Shown: positions 7,303 to 14,674 of the stretch, in pieces
Numbering within the stretch: position 1 is the first letter of the stretch
Layout of the letters: each line of letters opens with the position of its first letter
From: an uncultured Steroidobacter sp.
Lineage (GTDB): Bacteria; Pseudomonadota; Gammaproteobacteria; Steroidobacterales; Steroidobacteraceae
Reading direction: 5' to 3'
DNA: 18,986 bases
NCBI GenBank assembly: GCA_946478975.1
Contig: CAMLEO010000116.1
Location: 1-18,986, forward strand
Translations under genes and position numbers: made by a program
Notes under the pieces: generated by a model
The model's database searches: none
The model's input: only the letters and a program-made list of their open reading frames with translations
What the model was told of the DNA's origin: nothing

Positions 7303-7821
7303 TCACGCGCGAACCGAAAACTCCCGCGAGAACAGTTTTACTTCATCGTTTTCGTTCATCGGGAACATGCGTTCGTAGCGCATGCCGCAGCGTTCGAGAA
7401 CGCGGATGGAGCGTTCGTTTCCGGGCGAGACGATGGCGAGAATTCGAGTGAGCTCGTGAGCATAGTGGCCGTATTCGAGCACGGCCGCGGCAGCTTCCAG
7501 CGCGTAGCCCTGGCCCCAGAACTCGGGCAGGAACGCATAGCCGATGTCCGGCTCGGGCAGGATGTCGCGCTTGAGCAGTCCGCAGGTGCCGACCGCGACA
7601 CCGTCCTCTTTGCGCTCCACCATGAACATGCCGAAGCCGTAGCGCTGATACATATCGAGCGGGCCGGTGCGCAGGTAATTGCGTGCGTCGTCGAGATTGC
7701 GCACGTTCTTGTCGCCGATGAAACGCAGCCAGGACGGCTGGTTGACCAGGCCGAAAATGAATTCGGCGTCGTCCAATGTCAGCCGCCGCAGCGACAGTCG
7801 ATTCGATTCCAGAACCCGCAT
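7303..7821 (-). CDS. GNAT acetyltransferase, RimJ/RimL type
   Basis: A 172-residue single-domain acetyltransferase. Typical features are the opening ESNRLSLRRLTLDDAEFI, the central strand AVGTCGLLKRD, then IGYAFLPEFWGQGYALEAAAAVLEYG. This last stretch carries the acetyl-CoA-binding loop G-Q-G-Y-A, followed by the late motif SPGNERSIRVLERCGMRYER. This subgroup acetylates N-termini or small molecules using acetyl-CoA in the cytoplasm; the substrate is not predictable. The ATG at 7821 has GGGG five bases upstream. It lies 43 bases after the glycosyltransferase on the same strand, but a hairpin separates them, so it may be a separate unit. It converges on the ABM gene with nine bases between stops. 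Confidence 0.88.
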   Translation of the reverse strand: MRVLESNRLSLRRLTLDDAEFIFGLVNQPSWLRFIGDKNVRNLDDARNYLRTGPLDMYQRYGFGMFMVERKEDGVAVGTCGLLKRDILPEPDIGYAFLPEFWGQGYALEAAAAVLEYGHYAHELTRILAIVSPGNERSIRVLERCGMRYERMFPMNENDEVKLFSREFSVRA

Positions 7822-7832
7822 GCAAACCCCAC

Positions 7833-7849
7833 CCGCACGTCAGGTGCGG
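7833..7849 (-). terminator. Hairpin between glycosyltransferase and acetyltransferase genes (possible weak terminator)
   Basis: A perfect six-base-pair GC-rich stem, CCGCAC and GTGCGG, closes a five-base loop in the 43-base gap after the glycosyltransferase stop. Reading leftward it is followed by GTGGGGTTTG, with only three T's, so it is not a standard intrinsic terminator. It may attenuate read-through from the glycan operon. Confidence 0.3.
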
Positions 7850-7864
7850 CATTGGGCCGCGATG

Positions 7865-8968
7865 CTACAGGTTTTCCAAAACTCGCAGCAATTCGCTCGC
7901 GGTCTGCGTCCAGGTGAAGCGCCTGGCCCGCTCCCGCCCGGCAGCGACGATGGCAACTCGCTTCTCGCGATCGTTCAACAGCCGGTCGATGCCGGCAGCG
8001 ATGGCATCCACCGACTCGGGATTGACCAGGATCGCCGCGTCGCCGGCAATTTCCTTGGTGCCGAAGCGATCCGACGTGAGCACCGGACAGCCGCACGCCA
8101 TCGCTTCCATGATCGGCATGCCCACCGATTCATACAACGACGGCAGCAACAAACCTTCGGACTGCTGGTAGATGGCCGGCAGGTCTTCGTTCGCGATCCA
8201 GCCCGGCCAGCGCACCCAGTCGGCGATGTGCTGGCGCTTCGGCTCGTCCAGCTCATGCTCGGACAAGTAACGATTGCCGCCGCCGACGATCACCAGCGGC
8301 ACGCCCTGCTTCGGCCCCACCTTCGCATACGCCTGGATCAGCCGGGTGAAATTCTTGGGTGGATACACAGCGCCGCAGTACATGAGAAATCGCGGCGGCA
8401 ACGAAAAGCGCTCGCGAACCTCCGCCAGCTTTTCCGGCGTCACCGGGCTGCGATACACATCGCTCAATCCCGAATAGATGGTGTGAATGCGCTCCGGCGG
8501 CACATTCAAATATTTGCGCAGGTGCTCGCGTGTGATGTCCGAGACGGAGATGATCGCGTCCGCTTTGGTCGCGTAGCGCGGCACCAGGAACCGGTGGCTC
8601 AAGCGATCGATGAACGCCGACGCCTGCGGCATGGCATACCAATCCATGCCGTGACACGTCCACGCCGTCTTGCACTCGGTGTACAAGGGAATGGAATATT
8701 TGGGATTGAACAACACATCGATGCCGTACTTGCGCACGGCGCGCGGCACCTTGATCTGATCCCAATACAAGATCGAGCCGCCGCCGAGCAGCACTTCCTG
8801 CACGTTCGGCGCGCCTCTGTAGGTTCCCAGCCGGTCCGGGTTACGAAACAACAGCAGGATTTCGTGCTGGCGATTCTGCTCGATCAGCGCGCGCAGGATC
8901 TCGCGCGTGTACACCTTCACGCCGCCTTCGTGCTGATCGAAATGCCGCAACATGATCCCAATGCGCAT
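7865..8968 (-). CDS. Family-4 (GT-B) glycosyltransferase
   Basis: A 367-residue glycosyltransferase of the GT4/RfaB class, moving a sugar from a nucleotide donor to a lipid- or glycan-linked acceptor at the cytoplasmic face. The N-terminal Rossmann half has the acceptor-side loop HEGGVKVYTREIL. The C-terminal half carries YCGAVYPPKNFTRLIQAY and the donor-binding Glu280-x7-Glu288 motif (ESVGMPIMEAMACGCPV). The interdomain stretch ADAIISVSDITREHL is standard. There is no membrane segment. It starts four bases after the PIG-L stop and belongs to the flippase/deacetylase operon, so it probably builds part of a surface polysaccharide or glycolipid. Sugar and linkage cannot be inferred. Confidence 0.93.
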   Translation of the reverse strand: MRIGIMLRHFDQHEGGVKVYTREILRALIEQNRQHEILLLFRNPDRLGTYRGAPNVQEVLLGGGSILYWDQIKVPRAVRKYGIDVLFNPKYSIPLYTECKTAWTCHGMDWYAMPQASAFIDRLSHRFLVPRYATKADAIISVSDITREHLRKYLNVPPERIHTIYSGLSDVYRSPVTPEKLAEVRERFSLPPRFLMYCGAVYPPKNFTRLIQAYAKVGPKQGVPLVIVGGGNRYLSEHELDEPKRQHIADWVRWPGWIANEDLPAIYQQSEGLLLPSLYESVGMPIMEAMACGCPVLTSDRFGTKEIAGDAAILVNPESVDAIAAGIDRLLNDREKRVAIVAAGRERARRFTWTQTASELLRVLENL

Positions 8969-8972
8969 GACG

Positions 8973-9806
8973 TCAACTCAGCGAAGCTCGGAACGCCTCG
9001 AACTGCTCGCGATACTGCGGCAACGTCGTCACATAGAACGCCTCGGCATAGCCTCCCGTACTGCCGGGCTCCTGGAGCAGTCCGGCGGAGCGATGCGCGT
9101 TCAAGCCGATACTGGCATGCAGGTAGTCGCATTGTTGTAGCTGGCTGCGATACTCCTGCAGCGCCTGCTTTTTCGTTTCCACGCTGCTGTCGATGCGCAC
9201 CAGGCAATTGGGAAACAACGGCGTCCACACTTCATAACCAATGCATTGGAATTGCAGCGACGTGCCGGCGACAGCATCCAGCAGCACCTGGCTGGCCGCA
9301 CGATGATCAGCGTGCTCTTCGAGATAAAACGGCACGTACACCACGTCCGGCTGCTGCTTGCGGAGCACGTCCCGCAGCTTTTCCGCCGCCCACGGGCATT
9401 GACTCAACGCGCCGTCCTCGGCATCGAGACAAATCATCTTGTTCACGCCCAGCCGCTGCAAGGCTGCGCGCGCCTCGGTGGTGCGGATCTCGATATATTC
9501 CTGCTGACGCCGCTGACGCTCCTCGCCAGTCAGCGAGTTGATATCGCTGCTGCCGTTGCGTCCATCGGTAAGAAACATCACCGTGATCTGCGCTCCTCGC
9601 TTGGCGTGCAGCGCCAACGTGCCGCCGCAGCCAATCGTTTCATCGTCCATGTGGGGCGCGAGCACCAGCACTTTTTCGGCGCCCGGCTCCCACACCATCG
9701 CCGAGCGGTTGTACACGCCCGAGACTTGCAGCAATCCCGACGATTTCAGATAAGGCCGGGCCGCGCGGCTCAGGCGCTTGAGCAGAATTTTGGTGAGCTT
9801 CTTCAT
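8973..9806 (-). CDS. PIG-L family deacetylase (LmbE-like)
   Basis: A 277-residue zinc-dependent N-acetyl-sugar deacetylase. The metal and catalytic motif is APHMDDETIGCGG (His52, Asp54, Asp55, Glu56; Met53 replaces the more usual Pro). The second motif is EEHADHRAAS (His165, Asp167, His168). FLTDGRNGSSD is also typical. The first 30 residues are basic (KKLTKILLKRLSRAAR), with no true signal peptide, so a cytoplasmic or membrane-peripheral enzyme is likely. The start at 9806 shares ATGA with the flippase stop; a longer frame to 9950 only overlaps the flippase. The neighbours imply it removes N-acetyl groups from an intermediate of the same surface glycan. Substrate unknown. Confidence 0.92.
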   Translation of the reverse strand: MKKLTKILLKRLSRAARPYLKSSGLLQVSGVYNRSAMVWEPGAEKVLVLAPHMDDETIGCGGTLALHAKRGAQITVMFLTDGRNGSSDINSLTGEERQRRQQEYIEIRTTEARAALQRLGVNKMICLDAEDGALSQCPWAAEKLRDVLRKQQPDVVYVPFYLEEHADHRAASQVLLDAVAGTSLQFQCIGYEVWTPLFPNCLVRIDSSVETKKQALQEYRSQLQQCDYLHASIGLNAHRSAGLLQEPGSTGGYAEAFYVTTLPQYREQFEAFRASLS

Positions 9807-11077
9807 GCCGGTGCGTAGTTCCTTCGTCGCAACGAGCCGAACAGGCTGCCCGAATACATCACATCGACCAGCAGATACGAGACCACCAGGGCGGCGATTG
9901 CCGCCTCGATGCCGAACGCAGGTGTGAATGCCACGGTGAGCAGCACACAAATAACGGTACCCAGCGTGATGCGCAGCGCGCGCGGCACGTTGAGGTTGGC
10001 CGCCAGCATCAGGCGGCCGAGCACGATTTCAATTCCTTGCGCGAGGACGATTGCCGCCATGGTTGCGATCACCGCTTCGGTGCCGGCGAACCGCTGCCCC
10101 AGCACCGGCACGAGCAGCGGCGGCACGGCAAAATACATTCCCAATGCCAGCACCATGGCCAACACCACACCCACCACGACTGCCTGGCGCGTCAGTTTAT
10201 GAAATGCCGCTGAGCTGGCGTACGCCTGGCACAACCGAGGATAGGCCGCCACGCCCAGAAAAACCAACGGCAAACATGCGACTTCGACCAGCTTCAGGCC
10301 GGTGGTATAGATGCCGGCCGCGGCCTGCCCGATCTGCAGCGACAAGGCGATCACGCCGATCCGGTTCAACAACTGCCCGAGCAGCCCGACCGCAGCGAAC
10401 GACCACAACGCTTTAGTACCGTCGAGCACTACTCGCGCCGACAGATTCGGCCGCAGCTGCACGTCGAACGAGGCGGCGGATCGCAGCGCCAATACAAACA
10501 TCAATATGCCGCCGCCGGCGAACGCCAGCGACGCCTGCCGCAAGGAAAAATCGCAGAACCAGACCAGCACTCCGGTGATCACGAACGCCGAGCCGCGCCC
10601 CAGCAGGTTGATGAACGCGGGCGGCATCATTTGCTGCTCGGCCATCGCCGGCACGAACAGCGTTGCCGAAAACGCCGCGCCCAATTGATAAATCGTCATG
10701 CACGCGATGATGACCAGCGTGTCCGACGGCGGATGCGTCACCTGCAGGTAGCCGATCAGGATGGCGACCACGATCAGGGCAATGCACACCTGGGCGCCGA
10801 GCAGGTCTGCAATCAACGAAGGCCGTCGCTCCGGCACCCGGTAGTGATACTCGCGCACGCCATATTCATCGATGCCCAAGGTGGCGGCGTAATAGATGAG
10901 GCCGGCAAGCGCGAACGCATAGCCGTACTCGCCCGTGCCCTCCGGACCGAAGCGGCGGGAGACCACCAGGAACAGCAGGAAATTGAGCAGGTCCGCGCCG
11001 ACGCGGCACGCCAGGAGGACGAACGCATTGCGCCCGGTGAGTTGCCCCGGAGAAATCGTGGGGGAATCGTTTGCCAT
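9803..11077 (-). CDS. Wzx-like polysaccharide flippase (MOP superfamily)
   Basis: A 424-residue integral membrane protein with about 12 hydrophobic segments along its length. The start (TGRNAFVLLACRVGADLLNFLLFLVVSRRFG, about 15-45) is the usual first helix pair with R-R-F-G-P-E-G-x-G-E-Y following, a hallmark of O-antigen or exopolysaccharide flippases. Such proteins move undecaprenyl-linked glycans across the inner membrane. The ATG at 11077 is chosen; GTG at 11098 would add seven residues, and neither has a strong ribosome site. It leads a tight three-gene operon with PIG-L and the glycosyltransferase, supporting a role in export of a locally modified glycan. No polymerase or ligase gene is visible here. 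Confidence 0.93.
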   Translation of the reverse strand: MANDSPTISPGQLTGRNAFVLLACRVGADLLNFLLFLVVSRRFGPEGTGEYGYAFALAGLIYYAATLGIDEYGVREYHYRVPERRPSLIADLLGAQVCIALIVVAILIGYLQVTHPPSDTLVIIACMTIYQLGAAFSATLFVPAMAEQQMMPPAFINLLGRGSAFVITGVLVWFCDFSLRQASLAFAGGGILMFVLALRSAASFDVQLRPNLSARVVLDGTKALWSFAAVGLLGQLLNRIGVIALSLQIGQAAAGIYTTGLKLVEVACLPLVFLGVAAYPRLCQAYASSAAFHKLTRQAVVVGVVLAMVLALGMYFAVPPLLVPVLGQRFAGTEAVIATMAAIVLAQGIEIVLGRLMLAANLNVPRALRITLGTVICVLLTVAFTPAFGIEAAIAALVVSYLLVDVMYSGSLFGSLRRRNYAPA

Positions 11078-11220
11078 TGACCCGCTGTTTGCCAACACGC
11101 CCCGCCGGCGGTGGTCCGTTATTGCGCCGGACGCGTGTCTCGGCTGGCACTTAACGCGCCACCCGAGGGCGGGTTCCCCGAAGAAAGATTACAGCCCGGT
11201 CATTCCGATCCCGGCCCCGA

Positions 11221-11239
11221 GTGTAAACATTGTTGACAC
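11221..11239. promoter_or_regulatory. 19-base near-perfect palindrome, candidate operator
   Basis: GTGTAAACA-T-TGTTGACAC: the two nine-base arms match in 8 of 9 positions around a single central T. Size and AT-rich core are like operators of TetR- or LacI-type repressors. It lies about 145 bases upstream of the flippase ATG and about 275 upstream of the cassette. No regulator gene is in the window, so its binder is unknown. Confidence 0.45.
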
Positions 11240-11280
11240 CTGCGATGACCTGCCGCACCGGAACGCGCCGTCCCTCGCAA

Positions 11281-11316
11281 CACCGGCACCGACCAAAGGG
11301 TCGGCTGCCACTGGTG
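11281..11316. other. Long imperfect hairpin in the divergent intergenic region
   Basis: CACC-GGCA-CCGACC pairs with GGTCGG-(C)-TGCC-(ACT)-GGTG around an AAAG loop. That gives 14 base pairs with one single-base bulge and one three-base bulge. No T-run follows on either strand, so it is not an ordinary intrinsic terminator. It could be a structured leader, a transcript end of other type, or a protein-binding site. Confidence 0.4.
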
Positions 11317-11433
11317 TGAAGCACGCGTGAGCGACAACGCGATTTACAACAACTCGACTACACACGCGTGGTAACTCACATCGAAACCGCGGCGCAGCGC
11401 GTCGACGAGCACTTAAGGACCATACGTTTCCGC

Positions 11434-11460
11434 TTGACTTGACAGCGCCGCGAGTACAAA
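11434..11460 (+). promoter_or_regulatory. Weak candidate sigma-70 promoter for the membrane-protein cassette
   Basis: TTGACT (11434-11439) and TACAAA (11455-11460) are 15 bases apart, about 55 bases upstream of the cassette's first ATG. A second TTGACA (11439-11444) overlaps, but no good -10 lies 16-18 bases from it. The spacing is short, so this is only the best visible candidate. Confidence 0.25.
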
Positions 11461-11513
11461 CATTTCTCGCCCGGTTTACATAAGAAACATTAGCGGTGCT
11501 ATGGGGTGGCTGC

Positions 11514-13712
11514 ATGGACGTCCGCGTCTCACGACTCGTGAAGCTCGCCATGTTCCTTTGGTTCATGGCGCTCACTGCGATTCCACCGGCATCGCGAGCC
11601 GCCGAAGCGAGCTGCGTTTCGTTGCAACCGGCCGCTGCCGAGCGCGGTGCCACAGTTCGCATCACAGTCGCGAATACGCAGGCGCAGCGCGCAGATGTGC
11701 GGCTCACGAGCCAATTGCACGGCTCGGTTGAGCCGACGCCGATCCAGGCACGAGGCGTCGGCGGTGTTTTCTCGCTGGTCGTGCCTGCGCTGCCGCTCGG
11801 CGATTATCTGCACGATTTGACCACGGACGCGGCCACCCACAATTATATGCAGGCGCGTTTCACGATCACGCCGCCGTCGACGGCGCGATTGCGGATCTAT
11901 GAGTTTCAACCCTCCGGCACCTACGAATACACGCGCGCCAAGTGGCTGTCGGAACCGGGCAGCACCGAAGTAGAGCGCTACACGACCAATCTGCAGTTGC
12001 GCGGCACCGGCTTTCTCACCGACATGCCGAGCGACAATCACATCCTCGTCGATGGGCAGGAGATCGCGGTCGATTGGAATCATGCGGGAACCAGCGATGG
12101 CGCGTGTCCGCCGATCGGGGCGGAAGTCACGAAGACCTTCGGTCGCGTGATCAGCGAATATCAGATCCAGCTGTGCCACGTGCCGTTCAATCGGGAGTTC
12201 GCGCAGGTCTCGGTCATGCAACACGGCGTGGCCGTGACGACGCCTGCTTCGTTTCGACTGTATCGGATGCAGACTGCGCATGCGGCACTGATCGCAGCGG
12301 CGCTGACTGCGGTGCTGGCATTGCTCGTCGTTGGCCTGGCTTACAGCTATCGCCTGGCGCAGGCACCGGATCGACGCAGCGAGTACAACGTCATCAAAGC
12401 GCTGCTGTTGGACATGGAGACCGAGACCTACAGCTTGAGCAAGTTCCAGTTCTATGTCTGGACCATCGCCGCGATCTTCGGCTACATCTACCTGGTGATC
12501 TCGCGCATGTTCGTGCAGGGGCTGTCGTGGCCCGAAATGCCGGGCAATGTGCCTGCGATCATCGGCATCGGCGCCGGGACGTTCGTTGCCTCGCAGGTGG
12601 TTACAAACATTCGTGGACCGAAGGGGTCGGGCACGGAGCGGCCGAATCTGGGCGACCTCATCATGAGCGGCGGCGTGGCCGCAGTGGATCGGGTGCAGAT
12701 GTTGTTGTGGACCATCGTCGGCGCGGTGATCTTCTGTCGCGCAGTGCTGCGATATGCACCGGGAGAGATCGTCACGCTGGATGCGGTTCCCGAAAGCTTG
12801 ATGTACCTGATGGGCTTGAGCTCGGCCGGTTATCTCGGCGGCAAGTTCGCGCGCAAGCCGGGGCCGGTTCTGAATGAGATTTCCGTCACGCCTTCGCAGT
12901 CCGATATGGCGTTGGCGGAAGCAGCGGTGCCCCCGCCGGACATCGTGCCCAACCTGACGCCTCACCTCGATCCTGCGCGCACCATTCTCAAAGACGTGAA
13001 CGGTCGCGCCACCAGTCCGGCGGCTAAAACAGCGATTGGGAAGTTGGCCGCTGCGGTCGCCGACATCGAGAATGTGAGAACCGAGGACAGCGCCGTCAAA
13101 GTGGCGCGCGAGCTGGAGAATGCCAAGCAGGTCGCCCATGAAGCAGCGCTTGCCGCGGCGACCGAGTTCGCTCATTCCGGCGATGGCGAAGCGAAAGCAC
13201 AGGCAGAGATTGCACAGCGAGCCGCGGCGGCGCTGTACGACCTCGCGTCGGCGCTGGGCCAGTTACTGCCTCGTCAGTTGAATCGAGCGCCGGGCGCACC
13301 GACGTTCACCCGCACCATCGAGTTGCGAGGACGCAATCTGTCGCCGGAAGGATTGTTACAAATCGATGGCATGGAACTGCCGTTCCGCATGCTGGTGCCC
13401 GATCCGGCGGACGCGCAAGGCAAGCGTGCTCCCATCGTCGTGGTCCGTGAGCCCGACATCGTCGGCATGGCGGTGGTGCTGAGATTGACCATCGACCCGG
13501 CGCAGCTGGAGCCGCCCGACCTGGCCCGATACAAAAAATGGTTCGAACGCGACGGCACTCACACCTTGCGCTTGATCAACCTCGACGGACAACAGGATGA
13601 TTTAAGCTTCACGGTGCCGCCGGGCACCGCGCAAAGCGAGGCAAAAGCAGGCACGGCCACGGCACAAAGGGAGTTGCTGGCGAGCACGGCCGCCGCAGGA
13701 GTGGGAACATGA
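11514..13712 (+). CDS. Large multi-pass membrane protein with periplasmic domain, unknown function
   Basis: 732 residues, not recognised as a named family. Visible layout: Sec signal peptide at about 1-30 (VKLAMFLWFMALTAIPPASRA). A periplasmic beta-rich region runs from about 30 to 255 with four or so cysteines. Membrane segment 1 is at about 256-280. A short cytoplasmic loop with METETYSLSKFQFYVWT leads into four further hydrophobic segments at about 314-332, 347-365, 395-411 and 428-443. These contain well-ordered motifs RGPKGSG, SGGVAAVDRVQMLLWT and SSAGYLGGKFARKPGP. An Ala-rich helical region at about 500-590 follows, then a beta domain at about 598-665 (TIELRGRNLSPEGLLQIDG), reminiscent of IPT/TIG folds. 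ATG at 11514 has GGGG seven bases upstream; a GTG six codons earlier is less likely. It leads a coupled operon with a wall hydrolase and a lipoprotein, so an envelope role is inferred. Confidence 0.85.
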   Translation: MDVRVSRLVKLAMFLWFMALTAIPPASRAAEASCVSLQPAAAERGATVRITVANTQAQRADVRLTSQLHGSVEPTPIQARGVGGVFSLVVPALPLGDYLHDLTTDAATHNYMQARFTITPPSTARLRIYEFQPSGTYEYTRAKWLSEPGSTEVERYTTNLQLRGTGFLTDMPSDNHILVDGQEIAVDWNHAGTSDGACPPIGAEVTKTFGRVISEYQIQLCHVPFNREFAQVSVMQHGVAVTTPASFRLYRMQTAHAALIAAALTAVLALLVVGLAYSYRLAQAPDRRSEYNVIKALLLDMETETYSLSKFQFYVWTIAAIFGYIYLVISRMFVQGLSWPEMPGNVPAIIGIGAGTFVASQVVTNIRGPKGSGTERPNLGDLIMSGGVAAVDRVQMLLWTIVGAVIFCRAVLRYAPGEIVTLDAVPESLMYLMGLSSAGYLGGKFARKPGPVLNEISVTPSQSDMALAEAAVPPPDIVPNLTPHLDPARTILKDVNGRATSPAAKTAIGKLAAAVADIENVRTEDSAVKVARELENAKQVAHEAALAAATEFAHSGDGEAKAQAEIAQRAAAALYDLASALGQLLPRQLNRAPGAPTFTRTIELRGRNLSPEGLLQIDGMELPFRMLVPDPADAQGKRAPIVVVREPDIVGMAVVLRLTIDPAQLEPPDLARYKKWFERDGTHTLRLINLDGQQDDLSFTVPPGTAQSEAKAGTATAQRELLASTAAAGVGT

Positions 13713-14647
13713 CACCCCAACAGAAACAAACGGCGCAGGCGATCGTCAACATCTTCGAGACCGGACGCGTCGCGGGCGACTACGGCAGCGTCACCCTGCT
13801 CAAAGGCGATTCGGGTCATCTCACTTACGGCCGCAGTCAAACCACGTTGGGCAGCGGCAATTTGTTTCTGCTGATCAAGCAGTATTGTGAGCACCCGGAA
13901 GCGCAGCACGCTGGCGAGCTGCGTCCGTTCCTGGAGCGCCTGGCAAAACGTGACCTGGACCTCGACAACGATGTCGTGTTGCGCGAGACGCTGCGGGAAG
14001 CCGGCGAGGATCCGGCGATGCGAGCAGTCCAGGATCGTTTCTTCGACGCTCATTACTTCAGCCCCGCGTGTACGGCCGCTCACACGCATCACATCGACTC
14101 GCCGCTCGGGCAGACGGTGGTCTACGACAGCTTCGTGCAAGGTGGATACAAGAAAGTCGCGGCGCGAGTCGGTACGCCGATCGGCGCCGGTGGCGTGGAT
14201 GAGAAGACGTGGATCGGCAAGTACGTGCAGGAACGCCGCAGCTGGCTGCTGAGCTTGAAATCGCCGCTGCCCAAGACCGTCTATCGCATGGATGCATTCG
14301 CGTCGTTGATCAAGAACGATGCTTGGGATTTGCCGCTGCCGCTGAAAGTACGCGGGGTGACGATCGCAGATGACAATCTGACCGCGCCCGAACCTGTCGT
14401 GCGCGCCACGGCTGCGGACAGCGACGACCCTCCGGCGCCGCCGATTTTGTATCTGACGACTCCGTACCAGCGCGGTGCCGATGTGAAGTTGGTTCAGGAA
14501 GCGCTCAACGGTCGCAGCTTCGCCAATGGACGCGACGGTGTATTCGGGCCGTTCACGGAAGCGCTGGTCAAAATGTTTCAGCGTGCGCAGGGTTTGGTGG
14601 TCGATGGCGTGGTCGGTCCCGCCACGCGGCGCGCGCTCGGTTTATAG
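13709..14647 (+). CDS. GH46 chitosanase-like hydrolase with C-terminal peptidoglycan-binding domain
   Basis: 312 residues in two parts. The N-terminal about 205 residues resemble GH46 chitosanases of the lysozyme superfamily: IVNIFETG (candidate catalytic Glu17), YGSVTLLKGDSGHLTYGRSQ (candidate second acid Asp34) and QDRFFDAHYF. After a Pro/Asp-rich linker comes a PG_binding_1 domain at about 250-312: RGADVKLVQEALN, DGVFGPFTEALVKMFQRAQGL, DGVVGPATRRALGL. GH46 enzymes cut beta-1,4 glucosamine polymers; with this targeting domain peptidoglycan, perhaps de-N-acetylated, is the likelier substrate. No signal peptide or membrane segment is present although the substrate is outside the cytoplasm. 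The start overlaps the preceding stop by four bases and has AGGAG seven bases upstream. The fold call is good; the catalytic residues are assigned by pattern only. Confidence 0.85.
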   Translation: MTPQQKQTAQAIVNIFETGRVAGDYGSVTLLKGDSGHLTYGRSQTTLGSGNLFLLIKQYCEHPEAQHAGELRPFLERLAKRDLDLDNDVVLRETLREAGEDPAMRAVQDRFFDAHYFSPACTAAHTHHIDSPLGQTVVYDSFVQGGYKKVAARVGTPIGAGGVDEKTWIGKYVQERRSWLLSLKSPLPKTVYRMDAFASLIKNDAWDLPLPLKVRGVTIADDNLTAPEPVVRATAADSDDPPAPPILYLTTPYQRGADVKLVQEALNGRSFANGRDGVFGPFTEALVKMFQRAQGLVVDGVVGPATRRALGL

Positions 14648-14674
14648 ATTGGAAATATTCAGCAGGAAAATCCC

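Larger units (their letters stand above)
11078..11513. other. 436-base divergent intergenic region with structured elements and no gene
   Basis: This gap separates the leftward flippase operon from the rightward membrane-protein cassette. Antisense frames across it are compositional shadows. It contains the palindrome at 11221-11239, the long hairpin at 11281-11316, and three copies of AAACATT (11225, 11458, 11485), two of them within 30 bases of the cassette's start. Its base composition is visibly more AT-rich near 11430-11495 than the surrounding genes, as expected for promoter DNA. No tRNA, recombination site or CRISPR-like repeat was seen. Confidence 0.7.

Noticed and set aside
7679..9541. 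620-residue plus-strand open frame opposite the glycosyltransferase and PIG-L genes
   Set aside because: Antisense to two clear enzymes, basic low-quality composition, no ribosome site.
11458..11491. Repeated AAACATT as an origin or iteron array
   Set aside because: Only three irregularly spaced copies and no DnaA boxes; too little for an origin.
11189..11707. 172-residue minus-strand open frame across the intergenic region and the cassette start
   Set aside because: Ser/Arg/Ala/Cys-rich composition without domain or ribosome site; overlaps the start of the membrane-protein gene.
11529..13175. 548-residue minus-strand open frame opposite the large membrane protein
   Set aside because: Arg/His/Gln-rich shadow; the plus-strand frame has signal peptide, membrane helices and a ribosome site.
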